DNA of 37,720 bases, taken from assembly GCA_027596075.1 (NCBI GenBank), contig JADGJC010000339.1:1-37720 (forward strand), written 5' to 3'. Numbering within the stretch: position 1 is the first letter of the stretch; each line of letters starts with the position of its first letter. Source of the stretch: Rhizophlyctis rosea (Eukaryota; Chytridiomycota; Chytridiomycetes; Rhizophlyctidales; Rhizophlyctidaceae). The notes beneath the pieces were generated by a model that saw nothing but the letters and a program-made list of their open reading frames with translations, searched no databases and was not told the origin of the DNA. Shown here one piece after another: positions 10,076 to 23,034 of the stretch. The position numbers were made by a program, and so were the translations under genes.

Positions 10076-13000
10076 TGCACTTGGATATCGAATAACGTAG
10101 GAATTTTAGAACTTAGTGCAGCAAACACCGCCGTGTTACCTCAGTAGAATATAGACATATCCCTTCTGTTGCATCATACCTCAATAGTTTGTACCATATG
10201 CGTGACTAAATAGTAATAGATGTACCGACAATTCTGTCCTGAATCATTCTTACAGACTTCGCCAATAATGCACAATCTCTCTCGCTTGGAGTTAAGCTTT
10301 TGTTTACGACGTCAATGACTTTCCAAAACATCAATGGTCAGCGAACGTGAGTCAGCGGTAGCCTCTTTCCCGATGATAAACTTAAGAGTCGCAAGTAGAT
10401 TTTCCTGGACGGTGAAACGATCCACCCATCATCAAAATGAAGTTTTCACAGTGATTGGGGGGAGAATAGCATTACTAGTGTTTGACCCCACCACCTATCA
10501 GTTCACAACCTCGTTTACTGAAACAGTTTGTCATCCCCACGACTAGCTCAATAAACCGAACACATCACGGGAGACTCACACCCGTACGCGTGTCTCACAA
10601 ACAAGAGCTCAACAAGCTTTAACACTGGCACCTAACAAAATATACGATCTGTCTTGACCGCACTCCCACCACAAACAACCTCCTCAAATGCGACAAGGTC
10701 AAACAATATCATGCTTTCTGGCGAATGTGCAAAAGTGATAGCAAACGTGAAGAGTGACACACTGACTGCAGGCAGACTAGACCTCATGAGCGTACTTTCA
10801 TACACTCCCATCAAGAGCACCGCAATTACTGAACCAGTTGCATATGAAGCCAGCGATTTTGAACTCCATGTGCCCAGATTCATGTCTCAACTGTCGCAAA
10901 CTAGTCATACTGAGATCGAGCTCGGAAGTCAATCAACACATGCCAAAAATAGGTTATCACAGGCACAATCACACCTATTCACGGAGCCGGACGAATCTGT
11001 CCATCTGGGTAAGATACAACTGATGTCAGGTATGTTCATTTTAGCATCTGCTGACATGGACCTCATCCGCCCCTTCCAAGCATATTAGACACTCCGAGTC
11101 CAAAGGGAGAAAAAGATGCTGGCCTAACGCGATGAGCTGGGCATCAATGTCCGCATTGCAAAATGTCCCGAATACCGCCATTTATGGAAAATCCGTCAAT
11201 CCAGAGTCTTGGCAAACTTGCAAAATTCATGCCAAAGAGCTTTCTTCAAATGTTCGGACCGGATCCCGGAGTCTTCTCAATGTATTTTGAGTGGACAATT
11301 TGTGTGGGGGGTGCACAGCCGGCGCAGACCGCAGTGCAGTACTTGCATTGGTGTGCGGTAAATTGATATGGCTTCACACTTTTTTTCGACCTTTTGACCC
11401 CAGCTAAGGTGTCGTTAGTGCGGCTCCCTGCACCGAAGGACAAATTAGCCTCAATGGAAAAGTCAATCGACTCGGAGTACTCAGGATTATACATGAAGGA
11501 GCACAGTGTTTCCTTCTGCATGAAGAAGAAAGGTCGTCAATCCTCTTATGTTCGACGTATCATAGCGGCAGGTCACCACTCGAGCTAGAGTTGCAACCAT
11601 ATGAATGCTCAACATTCCGTCGACAAAGAAAGAGATGTGACCAATAACCTCAAAACAAAGGATCGACACATCGCAGATCGAAGGAGTAATCATCGGTTGC
11701 CAACTAAAGACCCCTGCCATGATTTGCATAAAGTGTGCTGGGCACTTTCAGCAGCTGAGACTGAGGGAACAAGAATATGCTATAGGGATGCGATACAAAT
11801 TTTGAACGTCATGGACATTTCAAATCCTCGGCAGTGAGAGCGCACATTCCAGACGTTAGCAATTTTAGCAATCTCAGGAGTGCCAATAGTCAATCCAATG
11901 CACATTTGAATGAAGTGCAGTGCTTCTATGGACTACATGTATCAGTTCCGGCTCCACTCCCTTTTTGTCAGATGCTTGCACACTGAATCCTTAAACCACC
12001 AAAAGCACAATCGCATTACAGTGAAACCCATGGTATTGACGACAGTGTCGTAAGGGATACTCTGTAATCGAGGTACCGAATTGCTGCATCTTGCAAAAGA
12101 AAGGACTCCGGCGGCTCGAGAACGGCTTCCGCCACCCATGAACGAGATGGTCGCTGCCAGCGCAATTGCCCGCAATAGCATCGATGTGTCGATGCCCAAA
12201 TCATCAGACAGCTTCATTACTAAGCATAAAAACATTTCATCCATCGTATATTGGATCCATCGCACAAACGCATTTCAACACGACCCAGTCCACCCCCGAG
12301 TCAATACCCACTGCGAGAATTGTAGAAAGATGGCAAACAGGAAATGTATTGCCGTTATTTCATTGCTGGAGCACAACGTCCACAACGACCCGACCAGCGA
12401 TTGCCCTTGAAACCGTGCCCGCATTCTGAACCGCCTTCGGAAGCTCTTTTGCCGATGCTGAACGCCCCGATTGGGCTCCCACAAGAAAGTGTCAAGCAGG
12501 AATCTGTAGGCAGCATAGCGTTTCGTCTATGATCAAGCTGCAGGATGTCTGACGACGTTCGAGACGGAAATTCTCCAGAAAAAGAAGCACCTGAAGGCCT
12601 CGTTAGTACAGAGTAGGCTTGCTGTCCATTTCTGATCTACTAGACATAGTAGGTTAAGTGGTGAGGCATAGCGTGATCTTTTGGTTGTGGTTTAGCATAC
12701 CGTTCTGATTCTATTGATTCATCTATGAAAAAGTGAGGAATTTACCGGTCATGGCTGTTCTCCTCGGCACTCAACCGCATAGTTCCGCAGACAGGATACT
12801 AGTCACATCAGAATCTGAAGAGGTGTGCCTGCGAGTACTTTGAGAGCGTTGCGTAGCGTTCGAAGCAGAAAAACGAATGTTTCATTCTGACACGACAGCT
12901 TCGACGCTGAATGTTCGAACGTCAACACTCATGAATTTGATATCATGTCAGCAATCATCTGCCGCGTCACAGCAGTATCTTTGAACGCGCTCTGGTCGCC

Positions 13001-14969
13001 AGTGCTGACGACCGTCAGAATATTCCAGAACGATGCAACATTAACTATTTACAAAGTAAGGAAAGACAGCGAGATGGACATTCTGCGGATGGACCTGTAT
13101 TCAAGGACCGGACTCCTGACCTCCTCAATGCTGCCCGTTGTTTTGACACAATGTACCTTTCCACTGGCGCGTGAATTCGTCACCGGGTGAATTTTCGGTT
13201 TAACAAGTTCAATGTCTTTAGTGCAAACATGACAAAGATCAACGCTCAGACTGGAATCCTGATCCCACGATTTAATCATTGTTTTTCTCCTTGGGGCCGA
13301 GTTCAGGCGATGCTCCAATCAAAGGGAGGGATACACATTGCCATCCACATCACCTCTTTCATTCAATAGAGTGAAGCGGATTCGTTGTACCCCGTGTGTA
13401 ACTACAGGTCGATCATCTCCAATGAACAAATGATGCTACGAACATGCTTTTGAAGTGTTGCAAAGCACACGAAAGACGATCGGAGGGCATTCCCTCGAGA
13501 TCTTTTTCTTGCACATCAATCTATGGTACCCAAGGCCTCATCACAACAAAGCACAGCACGTGCAACTGAATTTGGCACAATCCAGCGGAGTATGAGATTG
13601 AGCTTTTCCTTCTCTGTTGTTTCAAAACACCCAAACTGGCATTTCACAGTGACACCCCCACATGCTTTTTGCCCTCGACCATTTCGCATTTTCGACTTGA
13701 TCCGGAGAGTCGGCACTTAAGCAGGAAGTAATTCTGGACATCATACAACGTCAAATGAACTCTAATCAGGGAATCATATTTCTCCAGTGTGGCTGGCGCA
13801 ACACATTCGTCATTACCACAAATTTGATTATGTACAACATTAAATGGAAAGATGTATTTAACTTGAAGACCTGACAGTTCCAAACAACCCTGTCTATCTT
13901 TTTCTATTACAGTTGCTAATGAAATGATATCAATCCATGCAACGTCAATCCACGTTCTGCCGTTGTGAGGGCGGTTCTATGGAATCAGCAGGGTAGCTCT
14001 TCAAGGCCAGCGCGGGAGACTCAAATCGATAAGTTGGATGGGAGTACCAGATTGCGGGGCGGAAGTGATACGATCTTTCCCATTTTCTGGTCAAGAATTC
14101 TGTAGCAGATGAATCATTTTTGGGAGAGTGCATTGTTTGTGGATTGATATTCGTAGCAACATCGACCACGAAAACGAGCTTTTGCACATGGAGCGACTGA
14201 AGCTTCCAGCAGTGTAACTAGCTGGCAGCCTCCCCGATTACATCGCAAGTTGTATAACACGCAAGTAGAATGTCTTTTCAAAAAGAAAGAAACAGGAATC
14301 GCTTCCCATTTCATTGGGCGACTTGTAGGAGTTGACGGGCCTCGGGAGGTGCAGAGCTAATCAACCGTGCATCCGCAAGCAATAACTTCCAAGTTGACAA
14401 ACAGAGCTGGGAGCAGGAAAACCCAAAAAAGGAATGAGTTCGACAAGAAAGCTGCTATCAGTCCTCCTCACCTGATGGCTTGCTGGAATCTTGCTTGTAA
14501 TTCTTCTAATCTTGGGAATAACGATTTCCGCGGATTTACAAGCCAAGGATCCTTTCCAACTGCAGTGGCACAGTGACCACCTCATGCGGCAAGCTGTGCC
14601 ACCCCGATGTCGGGTCAATTTAGCCGATGATTTTTCCACTTTCATTTGAGCCATGGGACACGGAACTGCGGAATCAATTTCTCCATCAAATTTTGACATT
14701 TTGGGATTTAGAGTTGGTGGTTTGTTTACACGCTTGTTTACAGGTTTCAGCACGGTTTCATTATTTCTTCACACCTTCACACCTCGCAACCTGCTTACTC
14801 TTCTTTGACACATAACGCTTTGGCATAGAACACTGCAAGCTACCGTTGTACTAAGCAAACTTTCAACAGCCAGCGTACAGACTGAGTGATAAGTTAGGAA
14901 AGCAGTCCCTCTATCTGCTCACCTCACCCAGTTCCGACGCCCAGTGTCACCACGCGGGCACTTCAGCAA
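10076..14969. other. Gene desert 1, containing a diverged repeat copy
   Basis: Nearly 4.9 kb without a gene I can support. The longest frames (10654-11088 plus, 144 codons from a TTG; 11942-12265 minus, 107; 14361-14753 minus, 130) show no recognisable motif or clean splice structure. The segment 11163-11588 could be two short frames around a GTAAAT..CCCCAG intron, but nothing supports a function. The copy at 12950-13370 belongs to the repeat family described at 25.4-34.1 kb. The last 200 bp should hold the promoter of the gene at 14970. Confidence 0.5.
12950..13370 (+). repeat. Diverged copy of the unknown repeat family (copy F)
   Basis: Two blocks align in order with the copy at 33421-33765. 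In the first, the frame reads PVLTTV, then TIYKVRK and EMDILRMDLYSR here, against PLLAQV, then TVLEVYK and EIDGRMHHSR there. In the second, LQSKGGIHIAIHITSFIQ here matches VQMIVGHMKIHSITSIRE there. Spacing between the blocks is about 270 bp here and 220 bp there. Frames are broken in both, so neither looks functional. Confidence 0.45.
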
Positions 14970-15986
14970 ATGCTCGCCGACATTCCGCCACCAGCCTACG
15001 GCACTACCATCTCAGATACAGACGATGGAAGCGACCGCTCCTCGCACCAACGTCGATCCGGTATACCCCTCTCCGCTCCCACCTGCACTAACCCACCCAA
15101 CCACAGCCCCCCCTCCACCCACTCTCCACCCTCACCTTTCCATACATCCCTCTACCACCAACCCCCAACACCCCGCCCCCTCCGCCTGATCCCCGTAACA
15201 TCCTACCTCCCCTCCCAATCCCAACACATAACAACATACGTAAACCTCCAACACATCTCCATTGTCTGCCTAACATCCACCTACACCCGCACAACAGCAG
15301 TTCACCTAAACACTCCCCTCCAAGCAACATTCCGCGGTCAACTGCGTCTCGCACCTCCAACTACACTTGAAGACGTCCTTTACCAAGCCTACCCAGGTGA
15401 ACTCATCCCCTTATATGCCGGATCAACATGCTGGGCACTCGTTCGTCCCGAATCGGTGGTGGAGATCATGCCGTTAAGCGGGGGAAACGGCGGAACAGGG
15501 ATCGCGGTCGTGACGATGGAGCCAGCTAAAGTGGATGGAGTCGGATTGGGTGTAGTGAGGACGACGTTGATGAAGTTTGAAAAGTTGGATATTCATTATG
15601 TGGTTGAGACGTTGACGGGTGGGAGGCAGAGGCCGTTGGAGGTGGTGGAGGTAGCGAATTTGTCGCCAAGGGCTAGTCCGACTACTCCTCCATCCACTCC
15701 TCCGACTGTTTCTTTTGCTGATGATGTTGTTGGTGGTGAAGAAGATCAGGATAGTGGCAATGAGAGAGTTGTTGAAGGTGGTCGGGCCGGTTCTTCTCCC
15801 TCGCGATCTCAAACACAACCTAGACCTCACGCAGCGGACTGGTCAGATAGATATACACAAATCCCTGCCAGTGGTAGCAGAAGTCAATCACAACTATCGA
15901 CTTCGTCCGCTTCACCACAGTCATCTCGGCGGATAAGGGGTCGGTCAATAGGAGCTCGTCTCGGAGGTCTGATTAGCAACATATAG
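14970..15986 (+). CDS. Unrecognised single-exon protein with N-terminal PPxY motif
   Basis: This is a 338-codon frame from ATG 14970 to TAG 15984-15986, with no intron needed. The start follows a pyrimidine-rich leader and is the first ATG of the frame. PPAY at residues 7-10 is a PPxY motif, the usual ligand of WW domains such as those of Rsp5/Nedd4 ubiquitin ligases. Residues 20-75 and 230-325 are Pro/Ser-rich and probably disordered. A middle part, roughly 75-225, alternates hydrophobic and polar residues (YVNLQHISIVCL, LDIHYVVETL) and may be a beta-rich domain. I see no signal peptide or membrane segment. No family is recognised; an adaptor role through PPxY is only a guess. The first half is C-rich and the second half G-rich on the coding strand, as in the other genes here. 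Confidence 0.7.
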   Translation: MLADIPPPAYGTTISDTDDGSDRSSHQRRSGIPLSAPTCTNPPNHSPPSTHSPPSPFHTSLYHQPPTPRPLRLIPVTSYLPSQSQHITTYVNLQHISIVCLTSTYTRTTAVHLNTPLQATFRGQLRLAPPTTLEDVLYQAYPGELIPLYAGSTCWALVRPESVVEIMPLSGGNGGTGIAVVTMEPAKVDGVGLGVVRTTLMKFEKLDIHYVVETLTGGRQRPLEVVEVANLSPRASPTTPPSTPPTVSFADDVVGGEEDQDSGNERVVEGGRAGSSPSRSQTQPRPHAADWSDRYTQIPASGSRSQSQLSTSSASPQSSRRIRGRSIGARLGGLISNI

Positions 15987-18900
15987 ATGGAAGGAGACTC
16001 GCACTTGCAAGCGGGCATTGTACATATAGATAGCTGACATATCTCCAAATTCAATGTATATACAATTCAGAATTACAAATACAAGGGAGATACTACTCCA
16101 AAATCACACATATGTTGACGTTCGCAGGCGCGACGCGAAGTATTGGCTCTCGGAAAGGACTGCGCATTTTCAACGTCGGACCATCAAAGTCATCAATTTA
16201 GATTGGAGGTAAAAAAAGGTGGCAACGGAAATGGGGAAATGCCTTCCACATGTCACATTTGCATTCTGATGCTCAACTCCTGACAACCGAATATGGCCTG
16301 TCAGACGGCGAATTCGCTGCTGCAATCAGTCCATGGGATTGTCGTTCTTTTTCTGTCTGTGAAACCCATGTTTCGAGCTGTTCAACGTACCAAATAGATG
16401 AGAACTTGTCTGTTCCATTGGGTATATACTTGAGCCACACTATTCATGCATTGTCGTTGCTTACCCAGCTCGTGCTCATCGGTCTTGGGCGCAAACTGAT
16501 GTCTTCCTTAGCTTTGGATCTGGCTCAGCCACCACATTTCAGCCAGCTCGTTTACATCTGCGCTCCAGATTTGAGTTTCACATAGACCTCTGGATCATTG
16601 GTTTGCATCGCTCAAATGCCAACACCGTCTCCCAATGGGATCACTCACGTGCTGATCTTCGGCTCTGATTTTCTCTCTCTTCCCTATTTCTTTTCGCTCC
16701 GCTAAATACAACTTGGGGGAGCTTCGATTTGACCGTCGAACTTCATCTGAGTTGGGATACGTGTGTTCCATAGTATAGATATCATTCAGTCTCACCATGC
16801 AGAAGAATATGCACTGTGGAGGATCAATCTTGCTTGGAATATTTTGGTGCGGTTCCCGTCTTCGATTCAGGAGGCTCTTTGTCCTTCCACTCGAAGGCAG
16901 CTGAAATTTAACACATGTAAGTTTCGAAAGGATTGAAGAACGATGTGTACCATAATGCATACTATTGCCTGACCCACGACAGTGATCAAGAAACGTCGGA
17001 TTCTGATCTGCCCCTCGCGTGGCCCCCGCAGTCGTTTTTTCCTTCTTGTACCAAGCGGCATCGGTTCCGAAACACACAACATCCTCTTACGTTTCTTGTG
17101 ATCAGACTCGGAAACCTACTACTTCTCGAATGACATACTTTGCATGGCACAGTCCCTCAATCTCCCCATCTTGAGTCAAATAACCCTTTTTGCTTGCCTT
17201 GCGGAATCGGATATTGGCTGGTATTCATGGGCTTTGGGTACTTAGTCTGCAAAAATACACAAAAGAAAATGCAATCAGCAAGCCGTATGATGAACGAGGG
17301 AGACCCGTGGCTGTTAGCACTGGCCAGCATATTTTGATTTACGGCCTTGTCATTCGCCAATCGGATTCAGGAATATGCCATATCCCTCAATTACCTACCT
17401 CCCTGAATGAGCTCCGTCATTGGCATCACAGTGCACAAAACGTTGACGAATAGTGTTTTTGTGAACAAAAAAGAAGTATGATCATAGCGAAGCAGTGTTC
17501 AGGGCTGATCCGGTCCAATACTGGAAGGTCTGAATCCCGTCTGGCCTAAACCAATCCACAGCCCTCCGAGCAGAGTGACATCTCGAAAATATTTTGCAGG
17601 TCGCCACCTGCTGTTTCATCCGGGTGCCAGGACCAACTTTATGACATCCACGCAGAGTACACCATTCTTTCAAGAGGAAGAATACTACAACAATCTGCGA
17701 TGCTCGCTTTCACCGACCCGCACTGATCCGCCAGATGTTCTGACGGCGGAAGATTTGATGCGTCGCGACTGCGTCGTCGGAAAGTTCAGAAACCTTGACG
17801 TAGCTTTGAATTGCACAGGCTTCCATGCATCTATTCCATTTTACCTGCTATCTTTTTTTGTAGGACTCAATCTCGTACCAACCCAACGGTGAAGGCAATA
17901 CAGCCCCGATTGAGCACATCTCCATCGAAATTATGATTTATTACTAACATAACTATCATATACACAGCTCGAGACTCTGCTTTCGGTCCACAATAGCGCG
18001 GGGGTAATCTCGGTTCTATTTTAGCAAATGCACTGGTCGCTTCGGACACCACAACAACACGTCATTCGTGCTGGGGTGACTCGAGCGCGGTGAGATGCCG
18101 GAGTTTCTTTGCGCTTATCTTTTGCGCTTTTCAGTCTCTATGAGCGCGCAAATTGGACTCGAACTTGAAGGAATTGACAGGCATTGGGATGTCATGCACC
18201 TGAATGTATGCGGAAGAAAAACCGACCACTTTGCCGCTCCCTCTCTCCGGTCAAAATCCATCTCGCCGACGTGATCCGAGCTTGAACGCGTAGGGGTGGC
18301 GACCCGGATCTGCCACATCCACTGCCGCCATCGGTCGTCTTGATCATCGCATAGCACCCTTCACATTTTCTGGTGGCTGGGACGTCGGTCGATCAGAACT
18401 CGCGGCAGTGAGGACGCAATGGGGGTTGTCAATGTGCAATCGAATGACGATATCATAATGATAAGCCGCTGCCATTCAGAGACACGGATGGGGTTCTCAT
18501 TGCTGACACGTAGATGCGGATTGATTCCTCACTCCCGATACTGAGTTTTCTGAACTTTATGCCAACTGCCGATTTCATCGCACACACAATCCAATTTCAG
18601 CATCACAAGCTAAAACATGCATTCTGTTTGGGATCACGCGTGCTGGATGTTCTCAGTCGGTGGACAGTTCTTTCGCCCGTAATGGACCTTCGAATCATTT
18701 ATGGGTACCCTCCCTGGTTGAGAGTGAGGAGGATGTCAAATAAGAAGCGCTTTCCAAAACTCACCATTCATATTTCCATGAAGGAATAAATGCAGGTGGT
18801 GAGTGGAAAATTGACACCGTGGTCTGCTGAAGTGCTGACGAGCGGGTTGTCTTCCTTTTCTCGACTCCCACGGATGTTGGGTCATGCCGTGATAGCGCGC

Positions 18901-21900
18901 ATAGTAGGATGGCGTGATCTCAATAAAGTATGCATTTAAAGCGATTAAGTTTGCGAGTTCAAATCTGTGTGTTTTTCAGTCTTCTACGGTCCAGACCAGG
19001 ACATTCAGGAGACTACTGCGTATTGCCTACCATCCATTTTTTTCGCTTTGCCAAGAGTCGTCAGTCCTACATACAGATGCATGCCATTGAAAAAGCAGGA
19101 AACTCGCGCTTGCGGCGCCATTGGACATACAGATGGATGGCGTATGCTCAATATCAAGGCATATATGAACGGGAGACCATCACAAGAACATAGAAGGCTC
19201 CAGAATCACACGTACTTGACGTTCCGAGGCGTGCTATCGAGATTCCGCTTCTTCGATCAGTTTGATTCCTTTTCGTGCTGGGATGATTTTGACCGGATTT
19301 AGAAGACTATTCATGGAAGCTCGGAAAGGTTCCACGTTCTTTTTTGTTAAGAAATACGGACCAGGCGAACTCCGCTTTCGAGGTGTTGAACATATAACCT
19401 GAGGGGTCCCATGTTTACTTCATCTGTATTGGAAGTTTCGGGTGTGACGGACAGCCTTCTTAACAGCCTGGGTCCTTCATGCCCACCCACTGCAGCTCCA
19501 GCTCTTGCGTTCGCTTGGATTCTGCCTTCCAGAAATGCATTCATTTGGACGCCTTGCTGCCGCTCAACTTACTCATATATATTCACATGTTACTGTGGGG
19601 ATTTATGGCACGAAGAAAGATTTGGCAGGTCCTGATTTGCCAATCTAATCCGCGGCTGTGATGTACTGGACCTTTTTGCTACCGCAAAAAGCCTGGTCTT
19701 CCAACTGGATTTAGATCACGTTATATGGCCGTCCAACATGGTGCATGCTATTGCGAGGCTCAACGCATGTTCAGGATCTATTGAATGCATGTCTGGCGCT
19801 CTCATGCCGTCTTTCTGTTCATGGTCGGTGTTTCCTTCCTGTACCAGAGAGCCGTGGTTCGACATTACGCTTAAATTGCTGTCCTACTTCACATCCATCC
19901 GATGGTTGAGATCTGATGCAGGACTCCGCTGAAGGGCAGGCATCGCATGTGACGGTAGTCCAGCTTGCACCATTTGACTCTCTTGCAGCAAACTTTGATG
20001 GTCCCTGTCGGTATCCAACCTTTTTGGGCGTGTGGTTAGACAATAAACATCCTAAGACGTCAGTTTCGATGTATATCTGATTCAAAATCACGAACACAAG
20101 AACGTATGGACCTATCAATCACGCATAAGAGGGTGGTCGCAGACGCAGTGTAGGTATCAAGTCTTGCTTTGCCCTGTCCATTTCAATAGCATGATTTCAG
20201 AGAACACTTTGAAAGTTTATCAACGGAAGCGCATTGCCCTCTTCAAGAGCTGGAGGTTGACCTATGAAGGTTGAGACAGCGTGCCAGATGCGAATTTGCC
20301 ACCGCCAAATTACTTCCTTGGGTCTTCTTCCTTGACATGGACATGGAGTCCAATGTCAAAAAACCGGTTGCCCGCCTATTTCCTATGCCTCAAATACTTG
20401 TCTAGCACAAATGTATCAATATATCCGAGAACCGCGATACAAGGATTGCACACTCCGCACGACAGTGCATCGCGCCACCCCAACGGTTCAATGTCCAGGC
20501 ACGCTCGTCAAATCTTGTTCTCAAAACAAGCCGAAATTGTTCGGACAGCAAATAGCCAGTCAGACATGGCAGCACTCCACAGATGCCGAATCCACCTCTG
20601 TTCTGCCTATGTGGTTTCATGCGTTTCATTCACGTAACCCAACCCATGTCCACGCAACAAAAAGAGTACATTCTGTTGTTTGATGCAGCGTGCACATGGC
20701 GTCGGATGCGAATCACGTGCAATACCGTACAATACAGTGGGCCGGAACTCACCGATTCGCAAGACCTTCGATGGCCTGTGCACATCATATCTTGATGTGA
20801 TCAGGATCTCCTCGCTGCGAGCTTGAGATGAGTGGATTCGACAAAGATTGCGCGAGGAGTGCATGGATTCCCGACCTTATGCCGCTAGATCCTGTAACTT
20901 CTGTTTTCCTTTTCGCCCGATGAAGTATAGCTCCATCCTGTGTGCGGGAACTCGTCTGCCAAAGTGTTATCTGGCACATTGCTTGCCGAGATCGATCGCC
21001 AGATTGTGGTCAACCGAACAAAAAGGATGCGACTCGGCCGTGGGTCGGATGACTAGGACATTGAGACTCGATACTTCTCAATGCCACTGTGAGTTCAGGA
21101 AGGGCGTACACACAGCTTCGACAGATGCACAAGGAGCGAATGCCACAAATGCCGTTCCACTCAAGTCATATCCAAAATGTACATTATCTGAGATGCGAAT
21201 AGAAATTGACATGGTGATGATCCGATTAACATTGATGCGCACATGGCAGCACGGGGCATACAGACAATGTACACATTGGGGCATAATTGGATGTACCCGG
21301 ACGTGAAATTCTGCCCCTCAGGAGGAAGTAACACTGGCAAGCGCTAGAAACCAAATCTTCTGTTTCATCTGCACAAAAATGGCTGGCAAAAAGGATCAGA
21401 GCTGTTTTAATATGGCCTTTCGCCTGACTCAAGTCAGTAGTACAGCGCTGCCCTTCTTGTCGAGATCAACGATGCACGCTGGCATTGCCTGTGATGATGG
21501 ACGGCAGCTGTCAGCATATGTGCAGTTCAGAAATGGATCACATCGTTCAAAGTTAAAAATCACACATAGTGCATCCAGAAAACTCATACAGCGAATTCTC
21601 TTTCCCGGGGTTTTATTCCCCTATCTTTGCGAACACGCGTCGCGCTTGAAATAGCAAAATCTTGATATCCAGGTTGGAAGCGGGAACCACAGGAGGTCTG
21701 AAACCTTTGAGCGTTTCTGTGATCATGCTCTCACGTCTTCATTTAGGGCCAGATCCAAATGCTGGGTGTGCATGGGCTTGTAGGCCTTCTATGCAACTTG
21801 CTGCATCATTTCGCTTGCTCTTATGATTCTCTTTTCGCCAGAGAGCTTTGAAGTTCCGGTGTCGCCTTCGCGTTCCGTCTGTGATTTGAGAATGAGCAAA

Positions 21901-22880
21901 CAAAAAGAGTAGCTTGGCTGTGAGGAGTATTGTAAGTGCTTAGTGGGCGCTTTTACGCAAACTTGAGATTTACGGGGAGGCTGTTTCAATAGGTTGTCGT
22001 CTCCGTACTATGTCCCATTGAAGATGTAATTTGGCGCGACTGAAGGAGACTGCACACTTGCCGCCAAGCCGGATACTCAAGATCACAAAAAAGCATCAAG
22101 CCTTGCAGCCTGCACAAAGTACTTCCAAGAAGGAAGACTCCTTCTGAATATTTAAATCACACAATCATGCCATGGCTTGCATTGATATGTGCTCGTTCAG
22201 CTGGTTTTTGTCAGACAACTTGATGAATGCAGCGCCATCGCCAGTCTACCAATGCATCCATCCTATATCTGACCCAGCCTTCCCTTCACGTGTTGTTTCA
22301 ATGACCGTCAGTAAGACATGTCAACTTCATCGCTTTCTTCATCGACAGCGAACATTGTGCTGAAAGAACAGGCGAATGTTTTCAACCTGGTCCTCCGTCT
22401 ACATATGCCAGCCGTGAGCTCCGTCGCATCGAATTGAATGCATACAACAGTGCTTACTACAGAGCATCTTCTTCGCTTCGGACATACGTCCCGTCACAAC
22501 GGTGAGGGGCAGCGTCGAAATGACAGCTCATGTGTGCAGTTCCTCCTTGATGTGTTTTGGGGTCCAGTCCGTCCCTCCCCCATCGCGTCGCGTCAGGGGT
22601 CCATTGTGTATTTTCATTTGACCATGGACTGTGCCTCCAATCGGCCAGGTCACTGTGAACTCATGATGGCTCAGTCATTTCATTAATCGTGATGGCACTT
22701 TACATCCAGGTGTGTCCCCACGGAATGCGAGTCATCCCACTTTCAATATGGTGTGCAGTCAGTCGATCGAGGGACATCGTGGTGGCGTGGCATCATCCTA
22801 TCTAGTATGCGCCTCCCCGATGAGGTGGTGGGATAGTGTTTCCCACGGTGTGAGCGTGGGAAAGTCCATTCGTATCTGCC
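15987..22880. other. Gene desert 2, no supported gene
   Basis: About 6.9 kb in which the longest frames (16595-17077 minus, 160 codons; 20848-21306 plus, 152; 20281-20637 plus, 118) overlap opposite-strand frames and show no domain signature. A GTTCAAATC near 18957 resembles a tRNA T-loop but has no cloverleaf around it. Near 21650 the string AATAGCAA followed by ATCCAGGTTGG resembles an anchor of the repeat family at 25.4-34.1 kb. One weak match is not enough to call a copy. Confidence 0.5.
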
Positions 22881-22885
22881 CAAAT

Positions 22886-22895
22886 CTATAAATAT
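22886..22895 (+). promoter_or_regulatory. TATA-box-like element of the secreted-protein gene
   Basis: CTATAAATAT lies about 140 bp before the ATG at 23035. It is followed by a C/T-rich leader (CACTTTCAACTCTCCTCACC) typical of highly expressed fungal genes. Position and sequence suggest a TATA element. Confidence 0.5.
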
Positions 22896-23034
22896 CTCAG
22901 CACCCGCCTCGCGTCCCCTCACACTTTCAACTCTCCTCACCACTACTTTCTCACGCTTTCCCATACATTACTATCCCAGCTCTTACAAAAATCGTCGTCC
23001 CATCCTACCAACTGTCACATACTCGAAACCAACC

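Noticed and set aside
11942..12265. 107-codon minus-strand frame with a hydrophobic stretch (LLRAIALAATISFM)
   Set aside because: No family resemblance, no promoter or splice support, and overlapping open frames on the plus strand.
16595..17077. 160-codon minus-strand frame as a gene
   Set aside because: Composition is random-looking, with no domain and no neighbouring exon.
18940..18980. tRNA-like T-loop GTTCAAATC
   Set aside because: No matching acceptor, D or anticodon stems could be paired around it.
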